From assembly GCF_008000995.1 (NCBI RefSeq), contig NZ_CP042828.1, positions 3,958,882 through 4,022,881 on the forward strand: a DNA stretch of 64,000 nucleotides, given 5' to 3'. This stretch comes from Ruania zhangjianzhongii. GTDB lineage: Bacteria; Actinomycetota; Actinomycetes; Actinomycetales; Beutenbergiaceae. Positions within the stretch are counted from its first letter, which is position 1; every line of letters starts with the position of its first letter. The position numbers were made by a program, and so were the translations under genes. The notes below the pieces were generated by a model. The model saw only the letters and a program-made list of their open reading frames with translations, searched no databases and was not told the origin of the DNA. Shown here one piece after another: positions 7,221 to 15,982 of the stretch.

Positions 7221-8321
7221 TCAGGCGCGGGCGGCGGCGAACCCGGGCTCGATCTGGCTGGTGACGATCTGCTGTTTGATGTGGTGCGGGGCGAAGGAGT
7301 TCCAGGCCGCCAGCAGGGTGGCCTCCTCCAGATCGTCCAGCGTCCAGCCGGCCTCGGTGACCAGCCGCTCCATCTCGTTGCTCATCGAGGTGCCGGACAT
7401 CAGCCGGTTGTCGGTGTTGATGGTGACGGCGAAGCCCAGGTGCCACAGGGTGCTGATCGGGTGGTCGGCCACGGTGGTGGCGATCCCGGTCTGCAGGTTC
7501 GAGCACGGGCACACCTCCAACGGGACCTGCCGATCCAGCACCCAGGCGGCCAGCGTGCCGAGGGTCGCCTCGGTGGCGGTGCCCGGCGCGGCATCGGCCG
7601 GGGTGAGCTCGATGTCCTCGATGATCCGCACCCCGTGCCCCAGGCGGAGCGCGCCGCACACCTGCAGCGCCTCCCAGATGCTCTCCGGCCCGGCCGCCTC
7701 ACCGGCGTGGATGGTGTACGGGAAGTTGGCTTCGCGCAGGGTCTGGAATGCGCTGCGCAGCCGGCCCGGACCGAACCCGTCCTCCGGGCCGGCGATGTCG
7801 AAGCCGACGGCTCCGCTGTCCCGGTTCTCCAGGGTCAGCGCGGCGATCTCGTCCGCCCGGTCGGCATGGCGCATCGCGGACAGCAACGTGCCCGCCTCGA
7901 TCGTGTGCCCGGCGCGGGCGGCCTCTGCCTTGCCCTCCTCGATTCCGTCGTGCACGGCGTCCACCACCTGCTGCAGGCTCAGCCCGCGCTGCAGGTGCTG
8001 CTCCGGGGCGTAGCGCAGCTCGGCGTAGACGACTCCGTCGGCCGCCAGATCGACCACCGCCTCACGGGCCACCCGAGTGAGTGCCTCGGTGGTCTGCATC
8101 ACCGCGATGGTGTGGTCGAAGGTCTCCAGGTAGCGCACCAGCGACCCCGAGTCGGCCGCCGCCACGAACCACTGCGCCAGCGCCTCCGGGTCCCCGGCCG
8201 GGAGCTGGTGACCCACCTCCGGCGCCAGCTCGAGCATCGTGGCCGGCCGCAGCCCGCCATCCAGATGGTCGTGCAGCAGGACCTTGGGCAGAGCGGCGAT
8301 CGTCTCGCGGGTGAGGCTCAT
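7221..8321 (-). CDS. add: Adenosine deaminase
   Basis: A 366-residue zinc-dependent deaminase converting adenosine and deoxyadenosine to the inosine forms. Metal ligands HDH occur at 17-19 (LLHDHLDGGLRP), the HAGEAAG motif carries a further His and the catalytic Glu, and the C-terminal TINTDNR supplies the metal-binding Asp; in adenosine deaminases this Asp is normally followed by a second Asp (DDP), and here the next residue is Asn, which is common in actinobacterial homologues. ATG 8321 overlaps the preceding DUF202 stop (ATGA). It is the last clearly coupled gene of the nucleoside salvage operon. Confidence 0.9.
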   Translation of the reverse strand: MSLTRETIAALPKVLLHDHLDGGLRPATMLELAPEVGHQLPAGDPEALAQWFVAAADSGSLVRYLETFDHTIAVMQTTEALTRVAREAVVDLAADGVVYAELRYAPEQHLQRGLSLQQVVDAVHDGIEEGKAEAARAGHTIEAGTLLSAMRHADRADEIAALTLENRDSGAVGFDIAGPEDGFGPGRLRSAFQTLREANFPYTIHAGEAAGPESIWEALQVCGALRLGHGVRIIEDIELTPADAAPGTATEATLGTLAAWVLDRQVPLEVCPCSNLQTGIATTVADHPISTLWHLGFAVTINTDNRLMSGTSMSNEMERLVTEAGWTLDDLEEATLLAAWNSFAPHHIKQQIVTSQIEPGFAAARA

Positions 8322-8641
8322 GGGTTCAGCGTATCGAGGATGTTCGCCACCGCCAGCGCCGCGCCGATCACACTGAGCACCATCACGGCCACGGTCACCT
8401 GCACGAGCACGGACCACCGGGAGGACGCGGTGGGCTGCCAGTACCGCAGCCGGCGCAACGCTCCACCCAGACCGGCGATCGCGGCCAGCGCCGCCAGCCC
8501 GGACAGCACCGGGTGACCGAGCCGTTGGGCGGTCATCGACGCCACCAGGGCGCCCATCGTCACCGCCAGCACCGTGCGGTGCCAGGACAGCATCGTCCGT
8601 TGTGGCTGCGCGCCCGGGTCGCCGTCGATTCCGGTGGTCAC
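8318..8641 (-). CDS. DUF202 family membrane protein (second of pair)
   Basis: A 107-residue protein with three predicted membrane spans. The N-terminal MLSWHRTVLAVTMGALVAS is the DUF202 signature, in which a conserved Arg sits just before the first span. GTG 8641 overlaps the upstream DUF202 stop (GTGA) and its stop overlaps add (ATGA). Its molecular function is unknown. Translational coupling on both sides ties it firmly to the nucleoside operon. Confidence 0.75.
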   Translation of the reverse strand: MTTGIDGDPGAQPQRTMLSWHRTVLAVTMGALVASMTAQRLGHPVLSGLAALAAIAGLGGALRRLRYWQPTASSRWSVLVQVTVAVMVLSVIGAALAVANILDTLNP

Positions 8642-9039
8642 GTCACCAGCTGCACGATCACGTACCCCACCATCAGCAGGGCGAACAGCCCGACGGCGAT
8701 CACCAGAGCGGGCAGGATCCGTGGCGCGGGTAAGGGCTCGCCCAGGCGCAGGGCCCGTTCCCGGCGCTGCCACCCGGAGAGCGCAGCGAAGGCGAGCACG
8801 CCGCCGGCGATGCAGGCGAGCCCGGCGACCACATCCAGGAAGGCGTTCCCGGCGCCGAAGGAGGCCAGCGTGGTCAGTGCCACCCCACCGGCCACCAAGG
8901 CGAGACCGGTGCGCAGCCACGCCAGCGCAGTGCGCTCGTTCGCCAGGGAGAAGCGCACATCGGGTTCGGTGCCCACCCCGTAGACCGAGCGGGGCCGGCG
9001 CCGGTCCTGCTCGGGCTGGCCAGCGGAGGCGTCGGTCAT
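8638..9039 (-). CDS. DUF202/YidH family membrane protein (first of pair)
   Basis: A 133-residue protein with an acidic/basic cytoplasmic N-terminus, then FSLANERTALAWLRTGLALVAGG, the classic YidH/DUF202 motif, and three membrane spans. The stop overlaps the second DUF202 gene and the start overlaps the deoA stop. Pairs of DUF202 genes are widespread in Actinobacteria and their role is not established. A membrane function linked to nucleoside uptake or efflux is possible here from context only. Confidence 0.8.
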   Translation of the reverse strand: MTDASAGQPEQDRRRPRSVYGVGTEPDVRFSLANERTALAWLRTGLALVAGGVALTTLASFGAGNAFLDVVAGLACIAGGVLAFAALSGWQRRERALRLGEPLPAPRILPALVIAVGLFALLMVGYVIVQLVT

Positions 9040-10331
9040 GCCGGGTCCACCCGGTCCAGCAGCACCGAGCCGGAAGCCGGGCGGGCCCCGTCAGCGGCGA
9101 TCGTGACCGCGTCGGCGAGCGCCTCCTTGGCCCGGTTCACCTTCTCCGGGGTGTCGGTGTGCAGGGTCATCAGCACCTCGCCGGCACGCACCGCGGCCCC
9201 GGGCTTGGCGTGCAGCTGGACGCCGGCGCCGGCCTGCACCGGCTCGTCCCGGCGGGTCCGGCCGGCCCCCAGACGCCAGGCGGCCAGGCCGACGGCGTAA
9301 GCATCCAGCCCCACCAAGGTGCCCTCGGCCGGGGCGAGCACCTGCTCGGTGTGCGTCGCGGTGGGCAGCGGGGCGTCCGGGTCGCCGTCCTGGGCGCGGA
9401 TCATCGCCTTCCAGGCGTCCATCGCCTGCCCACCGGCCAGGTGCTCGGCCGGGTCCGCATCGGGCAGCCCGCCGGCGGTGAGCATCTCCCGCGCCAGGGC
9501 GACGGTCAGCTCCACCACATCGGGTGGTCCCCCGCCGGCGAGCACCTCCAAGGACTCGGCCACCTCGAGCGCGTTCCCGGCGGTCAGCCCGAGCGGGGTG
9601 GACATATCGGTGATCAGCGCGGTGGTGCGCAGTCCGGCATCGGTGCCCAGGTCCACCATCGTGCGGGCGAGCTCGCGGGCGTCGGCCAGGTCCTTCATGA
9701 ACGCCCCGGAGCCGACCTTCACATCCAGGACCAGGGCCCCGGTCCCCTCGGCGATCTTCTTGCTCATGATCGAGGAGGCGATCAGCGGGATGGCCTCCAC
9801 GGTGCCGGTCACGTCTCGCAGCGCGTACAGCTTGCGGTCGGCTGGGGCGAGCCCGGACCCGGCCTGGCAGATGACCGCGCCCACGGCGGAGAGCTGGTCG
9901 CGCATCTCGTCGTTGCTCAGCGCCGCCCGCCACCCGGGGATCGACTCGAGCTTGTCCAAGGTGCCTCCGGTGTGCCCGAGGCCGCGGCCGGACAGCTGCG
10001 GCACCGCGAGCCCGAACGAGGCCACCAGCGGCGCCAGCGGCAGCGTGATCTTGTCCCCCACCCCGCCGGTGGAGTGCTTGTCCACACTGGGCCTACCCAG
10101 GCCGGTGAAGTCCATCCGCTCCCCGCTGGCGATCATCGCGGCGGTCCAGCGGGAGATCTCCGCCCGGTCCATCCCGCGCAGCAGGATCGCCATCGCCAGC
10201 GCGGACATCTGCTCCTCGGCCACCACCCCGCGGGTGTAGGCGTCCACCACCCAGTCGATCTGTTCGGGGCTCAGCGCGGCGCCATCGCGCTTGGCGGTGA
10301 TGACGTCGGTGGCATCGAAGGCTTCGCTCAT
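9036..10331 (-). CDS. deoA: Thymidine phosphorylase
   Basis: A 431-residue pyrimidine nucleoside phosphorylase that splits thymidine or deoxyuridine with phosphate to the base and deoxyribose-1-phosphate. The family signature KHSTGGVGDK at 85-94 binds phosphate. An N-terminal helical domain (1-70), the alpha/beta domain and the C-terminal AGAGVQLHAKPGAAVRAGEVL domain are all present and of normal length. It starts 31 nt after cdd and ends in a 4-nt overlap with the first DUF202 gene. Confidence 0.95.
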   Translation of the reverse strand: MSEAFDATDVITAKRDGAALSPEQIDWVVDAYTRGVVAEEQMSALAMAILLRGMDRAEISRWTAAMIASGERMDFTGLGRPSVDKHSTGGVGDKITLPLAPLVASFGLAVPQLSGRGLGHTGGTLDKLESIPGWRAALSNDEMRDQLSAVGAVICQAGSGLAPADRKLYALRDVTGTVEAIPLIASSIMSKKIAEGTGALVLDVKVGSGAFMKDLADARELARTMVDLGTDAGLRTTALITDMSTPLGLTAGNALEVAESLEVLAGGGPPDVVELTVALAREMLTAGGLPDADPAEHLAGGQAMDAWKAMIRAQDGDPDAPLPTATHTEQVLAPAEGTLVGLDAYAVGLAAWRLGAGRTRRDEPVQAGAGVQLHAKPGAAVRAGEVLMTLHTDTPEKVNRAKEALADAVTIAADGARPASGSVLLDRVDPA

Positions 10332-10362
10332 ACCGTCCAGCGTAACGGGGTGGCTGCGCCGC

Positions 10363-10752
10363 TCAGCCAGTGAGGTGATCCGGCCCGAACGCCTGCGGGA
10401 GCACCTCGGTCATCGGCAGCACCCCGCGGGGCGTCTCCACCAGCAGGGTGGGCCCGCCGTGCTCCCAGAGCAGCTGGCGGCAGCGCCCGCAGGGCATCAG
10501 CACCTCGCCCTGACCATCGCAGCAGGTGAACGCGATCAGCCGGCCGCCGCCGGAGGCGAACAGTGCCGAGACCAGCGAGCACTCCGCACACAGCGTCACC
10601 CCGTAGGAGGCGTTCTCCACGTTGCAGCCGGTGACGACGTCGCCCCGGTCGGTCAGGGCGGCCGCCCCTACCGGGTAGTGCGAGTAGGGCACGTAGGCGT
10701 TCGCCATCGCCGTCCGTGCCGCCGTGCGCAGCCCCTCCCAGTCGTAGCTCAC
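10363..10752 (-). CDS. cdd: Cytidine deaminase
   Basis: A 129-residue homotetrameric-type zinc enzyme that deaminates cytidine and deoxycytidine. Zinc ligands are Cys55 in TLCAE (Glu57 is the proton shuttle) and the PCGRC pair Cys88/Cys91; the substrate loop is NVENASYG. GTG 10752 overlaps the permease stop (GTGA). Coupling to the importer implies that imported cytidine is deaminated and passed to DeoA or other salvage enzymes. Confidence 0.95.
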   Translation of the reverse strand: MSYDWEGLRTAARTAMANAYVPYSHYPVGAAALTDRGDVVTGCNVENASYGVTLCAECSLVSALFASGGGRLIAFTCCDGQGEVLMPCGRCRQLLWEHGGPTLLVETPRGVLPMTEVLPQAFGPDHLTG

Positions 10753-12047
10753 GGGTACGGTTTACCACTTGCGGCCGGCGGCCGCACCCGCCCGACCAGC
10801 CCGGCCACGGCAAAGATGGTCGCCAGGTAGGGCAGCATCGACATCAGCTCGTAGTCCACCGGCGAGCCGATATTGCGCAGCACCCGGTTGAGGGCGTCGG
10901 TGAAGCCGAACAGCACCGCCGCGGCCAGGGCACCCTTCGGGGACCAGCGGCCGAGGATCATCGCCGCCAGGGCGATGTACCCGCGCCCGGCGGAGACCTC
11001 CTTGGTGAACGCCAGACCGGCGGCGAGGAAGGATGCACCACCGAAGCCGGCCACCGCCCCGCCGAGCACCACCGCCCGGTACCGGGTGCGGTTCACCTTG
11101 ATGCCCACAGTGTCGGCGGCCCTCGGGTGCTCACCCACGGACCGCAGCCGCAGGCCCCAGCGGCTGCGGAAGAGCATGTACTGCAGCACGAACACGGCCA
11201 CGTACATGGCGTAGACGATCACCGTCTGGTTGAACAGCGCCGAGCCGATCACCGGAATGTCCGCCAGCACCGGGATCCGCCAGGTGGGCAGCGGTGGCGG
11301 GGAGTTGTAGGCCTGCGGGTTCTCGCTCAGCACGGTGGAGAACAGGTAGTTCGTCAGACCGAGGACCAGCACGTTGACCACTACGCCGACGATGATCTGG
11401 TCCACTTTGTAGGTGATGGCGAAGGCCGCGAGGATCAGCCCGACCAGGGCGCCGGCGATCGGTGCGGCGATCAGGCCGACATAGGCGTTGCCGGTGAGCG
11501 ACGCCGCGATCGCGCAGAGGAAGGCACCACCGAGCAGCTGGCCCTCGATGGCGATGTTGATCACGCCGGCCCGTTCGCAGAGCACACCGGCGAACGCGCC
11601 GAACACCAGTGGGACGGCCCAGGTCATCGTCATCCCGAGCAGGAACGGGATGCGCAGGGTGCCGGTGCTGGCCGACATCACCCAGACCAGGAACATCACC
11701 AGCATCAGCGCGCCGAACGCGACCAGGTACCAGCGCCGCGGCTTGCGGGCAGCAGCCGCCTGGAACGCCAGAGCGGTGAGCGCGGCGGCGAGCAGGACGC
11801 AGATCACCAGCACCAGCTGAGCGGGTGCGTGCCAGGTCGGCCACTGCCAGGACCCGTCCGGTTCGGTGAACGCGAACTGGGCGATCGCCGTCGACGGGGT
11901 GAACAGCACGAAGGCGAAGAAGGTGACCACGGTCAGGGCGGCCATCGTGATCGGGGTACGCCAGGAGACGGCACCGAGCACATCGGCGCGCAGCATCCCG
12001 TCCGGGCCGACCGGGCCGGGGGTACCGGCCATCACCGGGGCGGTCAT
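10749..12047 (-). CDS. Nucleoside ABC transporter permease (second, NupQ/YufQ-like)
   Basis: A 432-residue inner-membrane permease of the BPD_transp_2 (ribose/nucleoside) family. An N-terminal extension with roughly four spans precedes the core that starts GVLCERAGVINIAIEGQLLGGAF, the conserved region of nucleoside permeases. ATG 12047 overlaps the first permease stop (ATGA). It pairs with that permease to form the channel. Confidence 0.9.
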   Translation of the reverse strand: MTAPVMAGTPGPVGPDGMLRADVLGAVSWRTPITMAALTVVTFFAFVLFTPSTAIAQFAFTEPDGSWQWPTWHAPAQLVLVICVLLAAALTALAFQAAAARKPRRWYLVAFGALMLVMFLVWVMSASTGTLRIPFLLGMTMTWAVPLVFGAFAGVLCERAGVINIAIEGQLLGGAFLCAIAASLTGNAYVGLIAAPIAGALVGLILAAFAITYKVDQIIVGVVVNVLVLGLTNYLFSTVLSENPQAYNSPPPLPTWRIPVLADIPVIGSALFNQTVIVYAMYVAVFVLQYMLFRSRWGLRLRSVGEHPRAADTVGIKVNRTRYRAVVLGGAVAGFGGASFLAAGLAFTKEVSAGRGYIALAAMILGRWSPKGALAAAVLFGFTDALNRVLRNIGSPVDYELMSMLPYLATIFAVAGLVGRVRPPAASGKPYP

Positions 12048-13231
12048 GATGCCGCCTCCACGGCGCGGCGGGTGCCCGGACGCCCGGGCAGGTGGAAGAG
12101 CGTGCGCACCAGCGGCGGGGCGGCGATGAACAGCACGATCACGGCCTGGATCACCAGCACGATGTCGATCGGGGTGTCCGACTCGGTCTGCATCAGCGGC
12201 GATCCGGCTCGCAGCGCCCCGAACAGCAGGGCGGCACCGACGATCCCGGCCGGTCTGTTCCGGCCGAGCAGTGCCACGGTGATCGCGTCGAAGCCGATCG
12301 TGCCGGCGGTGGTGGCCCGCAGGCTGTGGTCGGCCCCGAGGAGCTGGGCGGCGCCGCCGAGCCCGGCGAGGAGGCCGGCGGTGACCATCACCATCACGAA
12401 CACCAGGTTGACGTTGATCCCGGCGGTGCGGGCGGCGTCCATGTTCGCCCCGACGGCCCGGAACTTGAACCCGATGGTGGAGCGCTCCATCAGCCACCAG
12501 ACACCCACGGCGGCGAGCAGCGCCAGCACGAAGCCCCAGTGCAGCCGGAACTGACCCCCGAGCAGCAGGGGCAGCTTCGCCGTGGGATCCACGGCCGGGC
12601 TGATCGGCCGGTTCGGGGCACGGGCGAGGATGCTGGTGGTCAGCAACCAGGTGATCAGCCAGGTGGCGATCCAGTTCAGCATGATCGTCACGATCACCTC
12701 GTTGGCGCCGGTGCGGGCCTTGAGCACACCGGCGATCGCGGCCCACAACCCGCCCATCAACGCGGCGCCGAGGATCGCGACCAGCACGTGCAGCACCACC
12801 GGCAGATTCAGCGCGAACCCGAGCCAGGCGGCGACCGCGGCACCCATCAGGACCTGCCCCTGGGCGCCGATGTTGAACAGTCCGGCGCGGAAGCCGATGC
12901 CCAGGCCCAGAGCCGCGAACAGCAGCGGGGTGGCCGCCACCATCGTCTCGGTGATCGGGCGGATCATCCGGGCGCCGCTGGCGCTGTAGTCGAACACGGC
13001 ACCGCGGAACAAGCTGGTGTAGGCGCCGGAGACGGCGTCCCATGCCGCACTGACGGTGTCCCCCGGCCGGTCGAAGAAGTAGCCGGCGCTGGCGCGCACC
13101 GCCGGGTCGGCCACCACGATCAGGACGGCGGAGATCACCAGGGCGGCGAAGATCGCCAGGAAGGTCAGCAGCGGCGAGGAGCGCGCAATCTGGTCCCAGT
13201 TGATCCGTGGGCGGTCAGTGGTCTCAGTCAT
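12044..13231 (-). CDS. Nucleoside ABC transporter permease (first, NupP/YufP-like)
   Basis: A 395-residue permease with about nine to ten spans. GIGFRAGLFNIGAQGQVLMG and TGANEVIVTIMLNWIA are hallmarks of the YufP group. The frame is open to 13252, but ATG 13231 is chosen because it gives an 8-nt overlap with the ATPase stop, in keeping with the rest of the operon. Confidence 0.9.
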   Translation of the reverse strand: MTETTDRPRINWDQIARSSPLLTFLAIFAALVISAVLIVVADPAVRASAGYFFDRPGDTVSAAWDAVSGAYTSLFRGAVFDYSASGARMIRPITETMVAATPLLFAALGLGIGFRAGLFNIGAQGQVLMGAAVAAWLGFALNLPVVLHVLVAILGAALMGGLWAAIAGVLKARTGANEVIVTIMLNWIATWLITWLLTTSILARAPNRPISPAVDPTAKLPLLLGGQFRLHWGFVLALLAAVGVWWLMERSTIGFKFRAVGANMDAARTAGINVNLVFVMVMVTAGLLAGLGGAAQLLGADHSLRATTAGTIGFDAITVALLGRNRPAGIVGAALLFGALRAGSPLMQTESDTPIDIVLVIQAVIVLFIAAPPLVRTLFHLPGRPGTRRAVEAAS

Positions 13232-14756
13232 CGTGGGCCTCCGCCGGTGCACCGCCGTCGGCGGGAACGCCGGCCATCATCATGCCGAGGGTGTCCCGAT
13301 CGGTGTCGGCGCCGACGATGCCGATCACCTCGCCGCGGTACATCACCGCGATCCGGTCCGCCAGGCCCATCACTTCGTCCAGCTCGGTGGAGACGATCAG
13401 CACCGGGATCCCCGCGTCGCGCTCTTCGATGATCCGCCGGTGCACGAACTCGATCGAGCCCACGTCCAGCCCACGGGTGGGCTGGGAGGCGATCAGCAGC
13501 CGGAGCGAGCGGGACATCTCCCGGGCGAGCACCACCTTCTGCTGGTTCCCGCCGGACAGGTTCCCGGCGAGGGTGTCCACCGAGTCGGTGCGCACGTCGA
13601 AGGCGGTGGTGAACTCCTCCGCCTTGGCGCGGGCGTGGTCCAGGCTCAGTGCCAGGCCCCGTGCGTACGGGGCGCGGTCGTGCTGGTCGAGCAGGAAGTT
13701 CTCCAGCACGCTGAAGGAGCCGATCAGGCCGTCCTTGCTGCGGTCCTCGGGCACGAAGCCCACTCCGGCGTCCAGCACGCCGCGCACCGTGCGGCCGACC
13801 AGCTCGGTGCCGTCCAGCTGCACCGACCCGGCGCCGACCTCGCGCAGTCCGAGGATCGCCTCGGCCAGCTCGGACTGGCCGTTCCCCTGCACCCCGGCCA
13901 CGGCGAGCACCTCGCCGCCGCGCACGGTGAAGCTGACGTCGTCGACGACTTTGGTGCCGGCGGCGTTCAGCACGGTCAGGCCGCGCACCTCGAGCTGGTG
14001 GTCGGTCAGCTCGGCCGGGTTCTTCTGCACCCCGAGCACCACGTCCCGGCCGACCATCAGCGAGGCGAGCTCGGCCTGGGAGGAGGACGGCTCCGCCGTC
14101 GCCACCACCTGACCGCGGCGGATCACGGTGATCTCGTCGGCCGCCGCGCGTACCTCACGCAGCTTGTGCGTGATGAACACGACGGCGGTGCCTGCGTCGG
14201 CGAGGCTGCGCATGATGGTCATCAGCTCGTCGGTCTCCTGCGGGGTGAGGACCGCCGTCGGCTCGTCCAGGATGAGCACCTCGGCGTGCCGGGAGAGCGC
14301 CTTGATGATCTCCACCCGCTGCTGCACGCCCACCGGCAGGTCGCCGACCTTGGCGTCCGGGTCCACGTCGAAGCCGAACTTCTCGGACAAGCTGCGCACC
14401 AGCTCGCGAGCGTGGCCCAGGTCGATGATGCCCAGCTGCCGGGTGGGCTCGTGCCCGAGCACCACGTTCTCCGCCACGGTGAACACCGGGATCAGCATGA
14501 AGTGCTGGTGCACCATGCCGATCCCGGCGGTCATCGCGTCTCCCGGCCCGTCGAACGTCACCGGCGCATCGTCGATGAGGATCTGCCCCTCGTCGGGGCG
14601 GTAGAGCCCGTAGAGCACGTTCATCAACGTGGACTTGCCGGCGCCGTTCTCCCCGAGCAGGGCATGGATCCGGCCAGGCTCGACCAGCAGGTCGATCCGG
14701 TCGTTGGCAACCAGAGCGCCGAAGCGTTTGGTGATGCCGCGTAGTTCGAGTCTCAC
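13224..14756 (-). CDS. Nucleoside ABC transporter, double ATP-binding protein (NupO/YufO-like)
   Basis: A 510-residue tandem ATPase. The first half has an intact Walker A GENGAGKST, Walker B LILDEPTAVL and the VGVQQRVEI signature variant. The second half has a degenerate P-loop (GVQGNGQSE) but a good LSGGNQQK signature, the usual asymmetry of the ribose/nucleoside class. GTG 14756 lies 7 nt after the lipoprotein stop. It drives uptake through the two permeases downstream. Confidence 0.93.
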   Translation of the reverse strand: MRLELRGITKRFGALVANDRIDLLVEPGRIHALLGENGAGKSTLMNVLYGLYRPDEGQILIDDAPVTFDGPGDAMTAGIGMVHQHFMLIPVFTVAENVVLGHEPTRQLGIIDLGHARELVRSLSEKFGFDVDPDAKVGDLPVGVQQRVEIIKALSRHAEVLILDEPTAVLTPQETDELMTIMRSLADAGTAVVFITHKLREVRAAADEITVIRRGQVVATAEPSSSQAELASLMVGRDVVLGVQKNPAELTDHQLEVRGLTVLNAAGTKVVDDVSFTVRGGEVLAVAGVQGNGQSELAEAILGLREVGAGSVQLDGTELVGRTVRGVLDAGVGFVPEDRSKDGLIGSFSVLENFLLDQHDRAPYARGLALSLDHARAKAEEFTTAFDVRTDSVDTLAGNLSGGNQQKVVLAREMSRSLRLLIASQPTRGLDVGSIEFVHRRIIEERDAGIPVLIVSTELDEVMGLADRIAVMYRGEVIGIVGADTDRDTLGMMMAGVPADGGAPAEAHDD

Positions 14757-14763
14757 CTGCTGA

Positions 14764-15861
14764 TCAGTTGGCGCTCGGCGAGTCGACCACCAGGTCACCG
14801 GCGATGATCTGCGCCTGCAGGTCCTCGATCTCGGTCTGCAGCTCGGCCGGTACCTCGCCCTCGAAGTCGTGGTACGGCGCCAGAGACACGCCGCCGTTCT
14901 CCAGAGTGCCGACGTACGGTTCGGAGCTGAAGTCCCCGTTCACCGAGGACTCGATGGTGTCGAAGACCGAGTTCGCGATCCCCTTCATCACCGAGGTGAG
15001 GATCAGGTCCTTGAACTCATCGTTCGCGGGCTGCTCGTAGCCGTCGGAGTCCACCCAGATCACCGAGACCCCGTCGGCCTCGGAGGCGGCACGCAGCGAC
15101 CCGGAACCCACCGGCCCGGCGACCGGGAGGATGATGTCGGCGCCGTCGGCGATGAACTGCTGGGTGGTGCTGTAGCCGGCTTCGGTGTTCGAGAAGTCAC
15201 CGGTGAACGAGCCGTCCTGGGCGTCCTTGTCCCAGCCGAGTGCCTCCACGTCGGCGTCGTGCGCCTCGTTGTACGCGGCGACGCCGTCCACGAAGCCGTC
15301 CATGAAGATCGTCACCGAGGGCAGGGCCTGGCCGCCGTAGGTGGCGACAGTGCCGGTCTCGGTCATCCCGCCGGCCAGGTAGCCGGCCAGGAACGCGGCC
15401 TCCTGGGTGTTGAACAGCAGCGGCTTGGCGTTGTCGTAGGTGACCGGGTTGAAGTCGGCGTCGCTGAAGCCGGAGTCGATCAGGGCGAAGTGCATGTCCT
15501 CGTTCGCCTCGGCGGCCTCCTGGATGGCGTCCTCCAGGTTGAAGCCGACGCCGATGGTCAGCGAGCAACCGGCCTGCACCATCGCGTCCACGTTGCCGGT
15601 GTACTGGCCGGGGTCGGTGGACTCGGCGTCCTGCACGGAGATGCCGAGCTCGTCCTCGGCGCGCGTCAGCCCGTTGAAGCCGGACTCGTTGAAGGAGGCG
15701 TCGTCCCAGCCGCCCTCGTCGGAGATCATGCAGGCGAGGAAGTCGCTGTTGTCGGTGCCACCGCCGGCATCGCCGCCGGAGTCTTCCTCGGGTGCGGCGC
15801 CGCACGCTGCGAGGGTCAGTGCTGCTGCGGCCGCGAGGGCCGCGGGGATGGACTTCTTCAC
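14764..15861 (-). CDS. BMP family nucleoside-binding lipoprotein
   Basis: A 365-residue periplasmic-binding-fold lipoprotein of the Bmp/PnrA group. The signal ends LTLAAC with Cys20 lipidated, followed by a Gly/Asp-rich linker. The mature part has DEGGWDDASFNESGFNGL, the region that contacts the nucleoside in PnrA, and VGFNLEDAIQEAA. GTG 15861 follows AGGAG with good spacing. It heads the salvage operon; a possible -10 (TAGTGT, 15910-15905) lies about 45 nt upstream. Confidence 0.92.
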   Translation of the reverse strand: MKKSIPAALAAAAALTLAACGAAPEEDSGGDAGGGTDNSDFLACMISDEGGWDDASFNESGFNGLTRAEDELGISVQDAESTDPGQYTGNVDAMVQAGCSLTIGVGFNLEDAIQEAAEANEDMHFALIDSGFSDADFNPVTYDNAKPLLFNTQEAAFLAGYLAGGMTETGTVATYGGQALPSVTIFMDGFVDGVAAYNEAHDADVEALGWDKDAQDGSFTGDFSNTEAGYSTTQQFIADGADIILPVAGPVGSGSLRAASEADGVSVIWVDSDGYEQPANDEFKDLILTSVMKGIANSVFDTIESSVNGDFSSEPYVGTLENGGVSLAPYHDFEGEVPAELQTEIEDLQAQIIAGDLVVDSPSAN

Positions 15862-15982
15862 GTCGTGCTCCTGAGGGGGGTCGATGCCGTCGTCGGCTGA
15901 AGTGACACTAGACCGTCCTCACCGTTGCGTGTCGCATGCTGAGACAGAACGGGTGAGTTGTTACCGAACTGGTACCTGCGTG

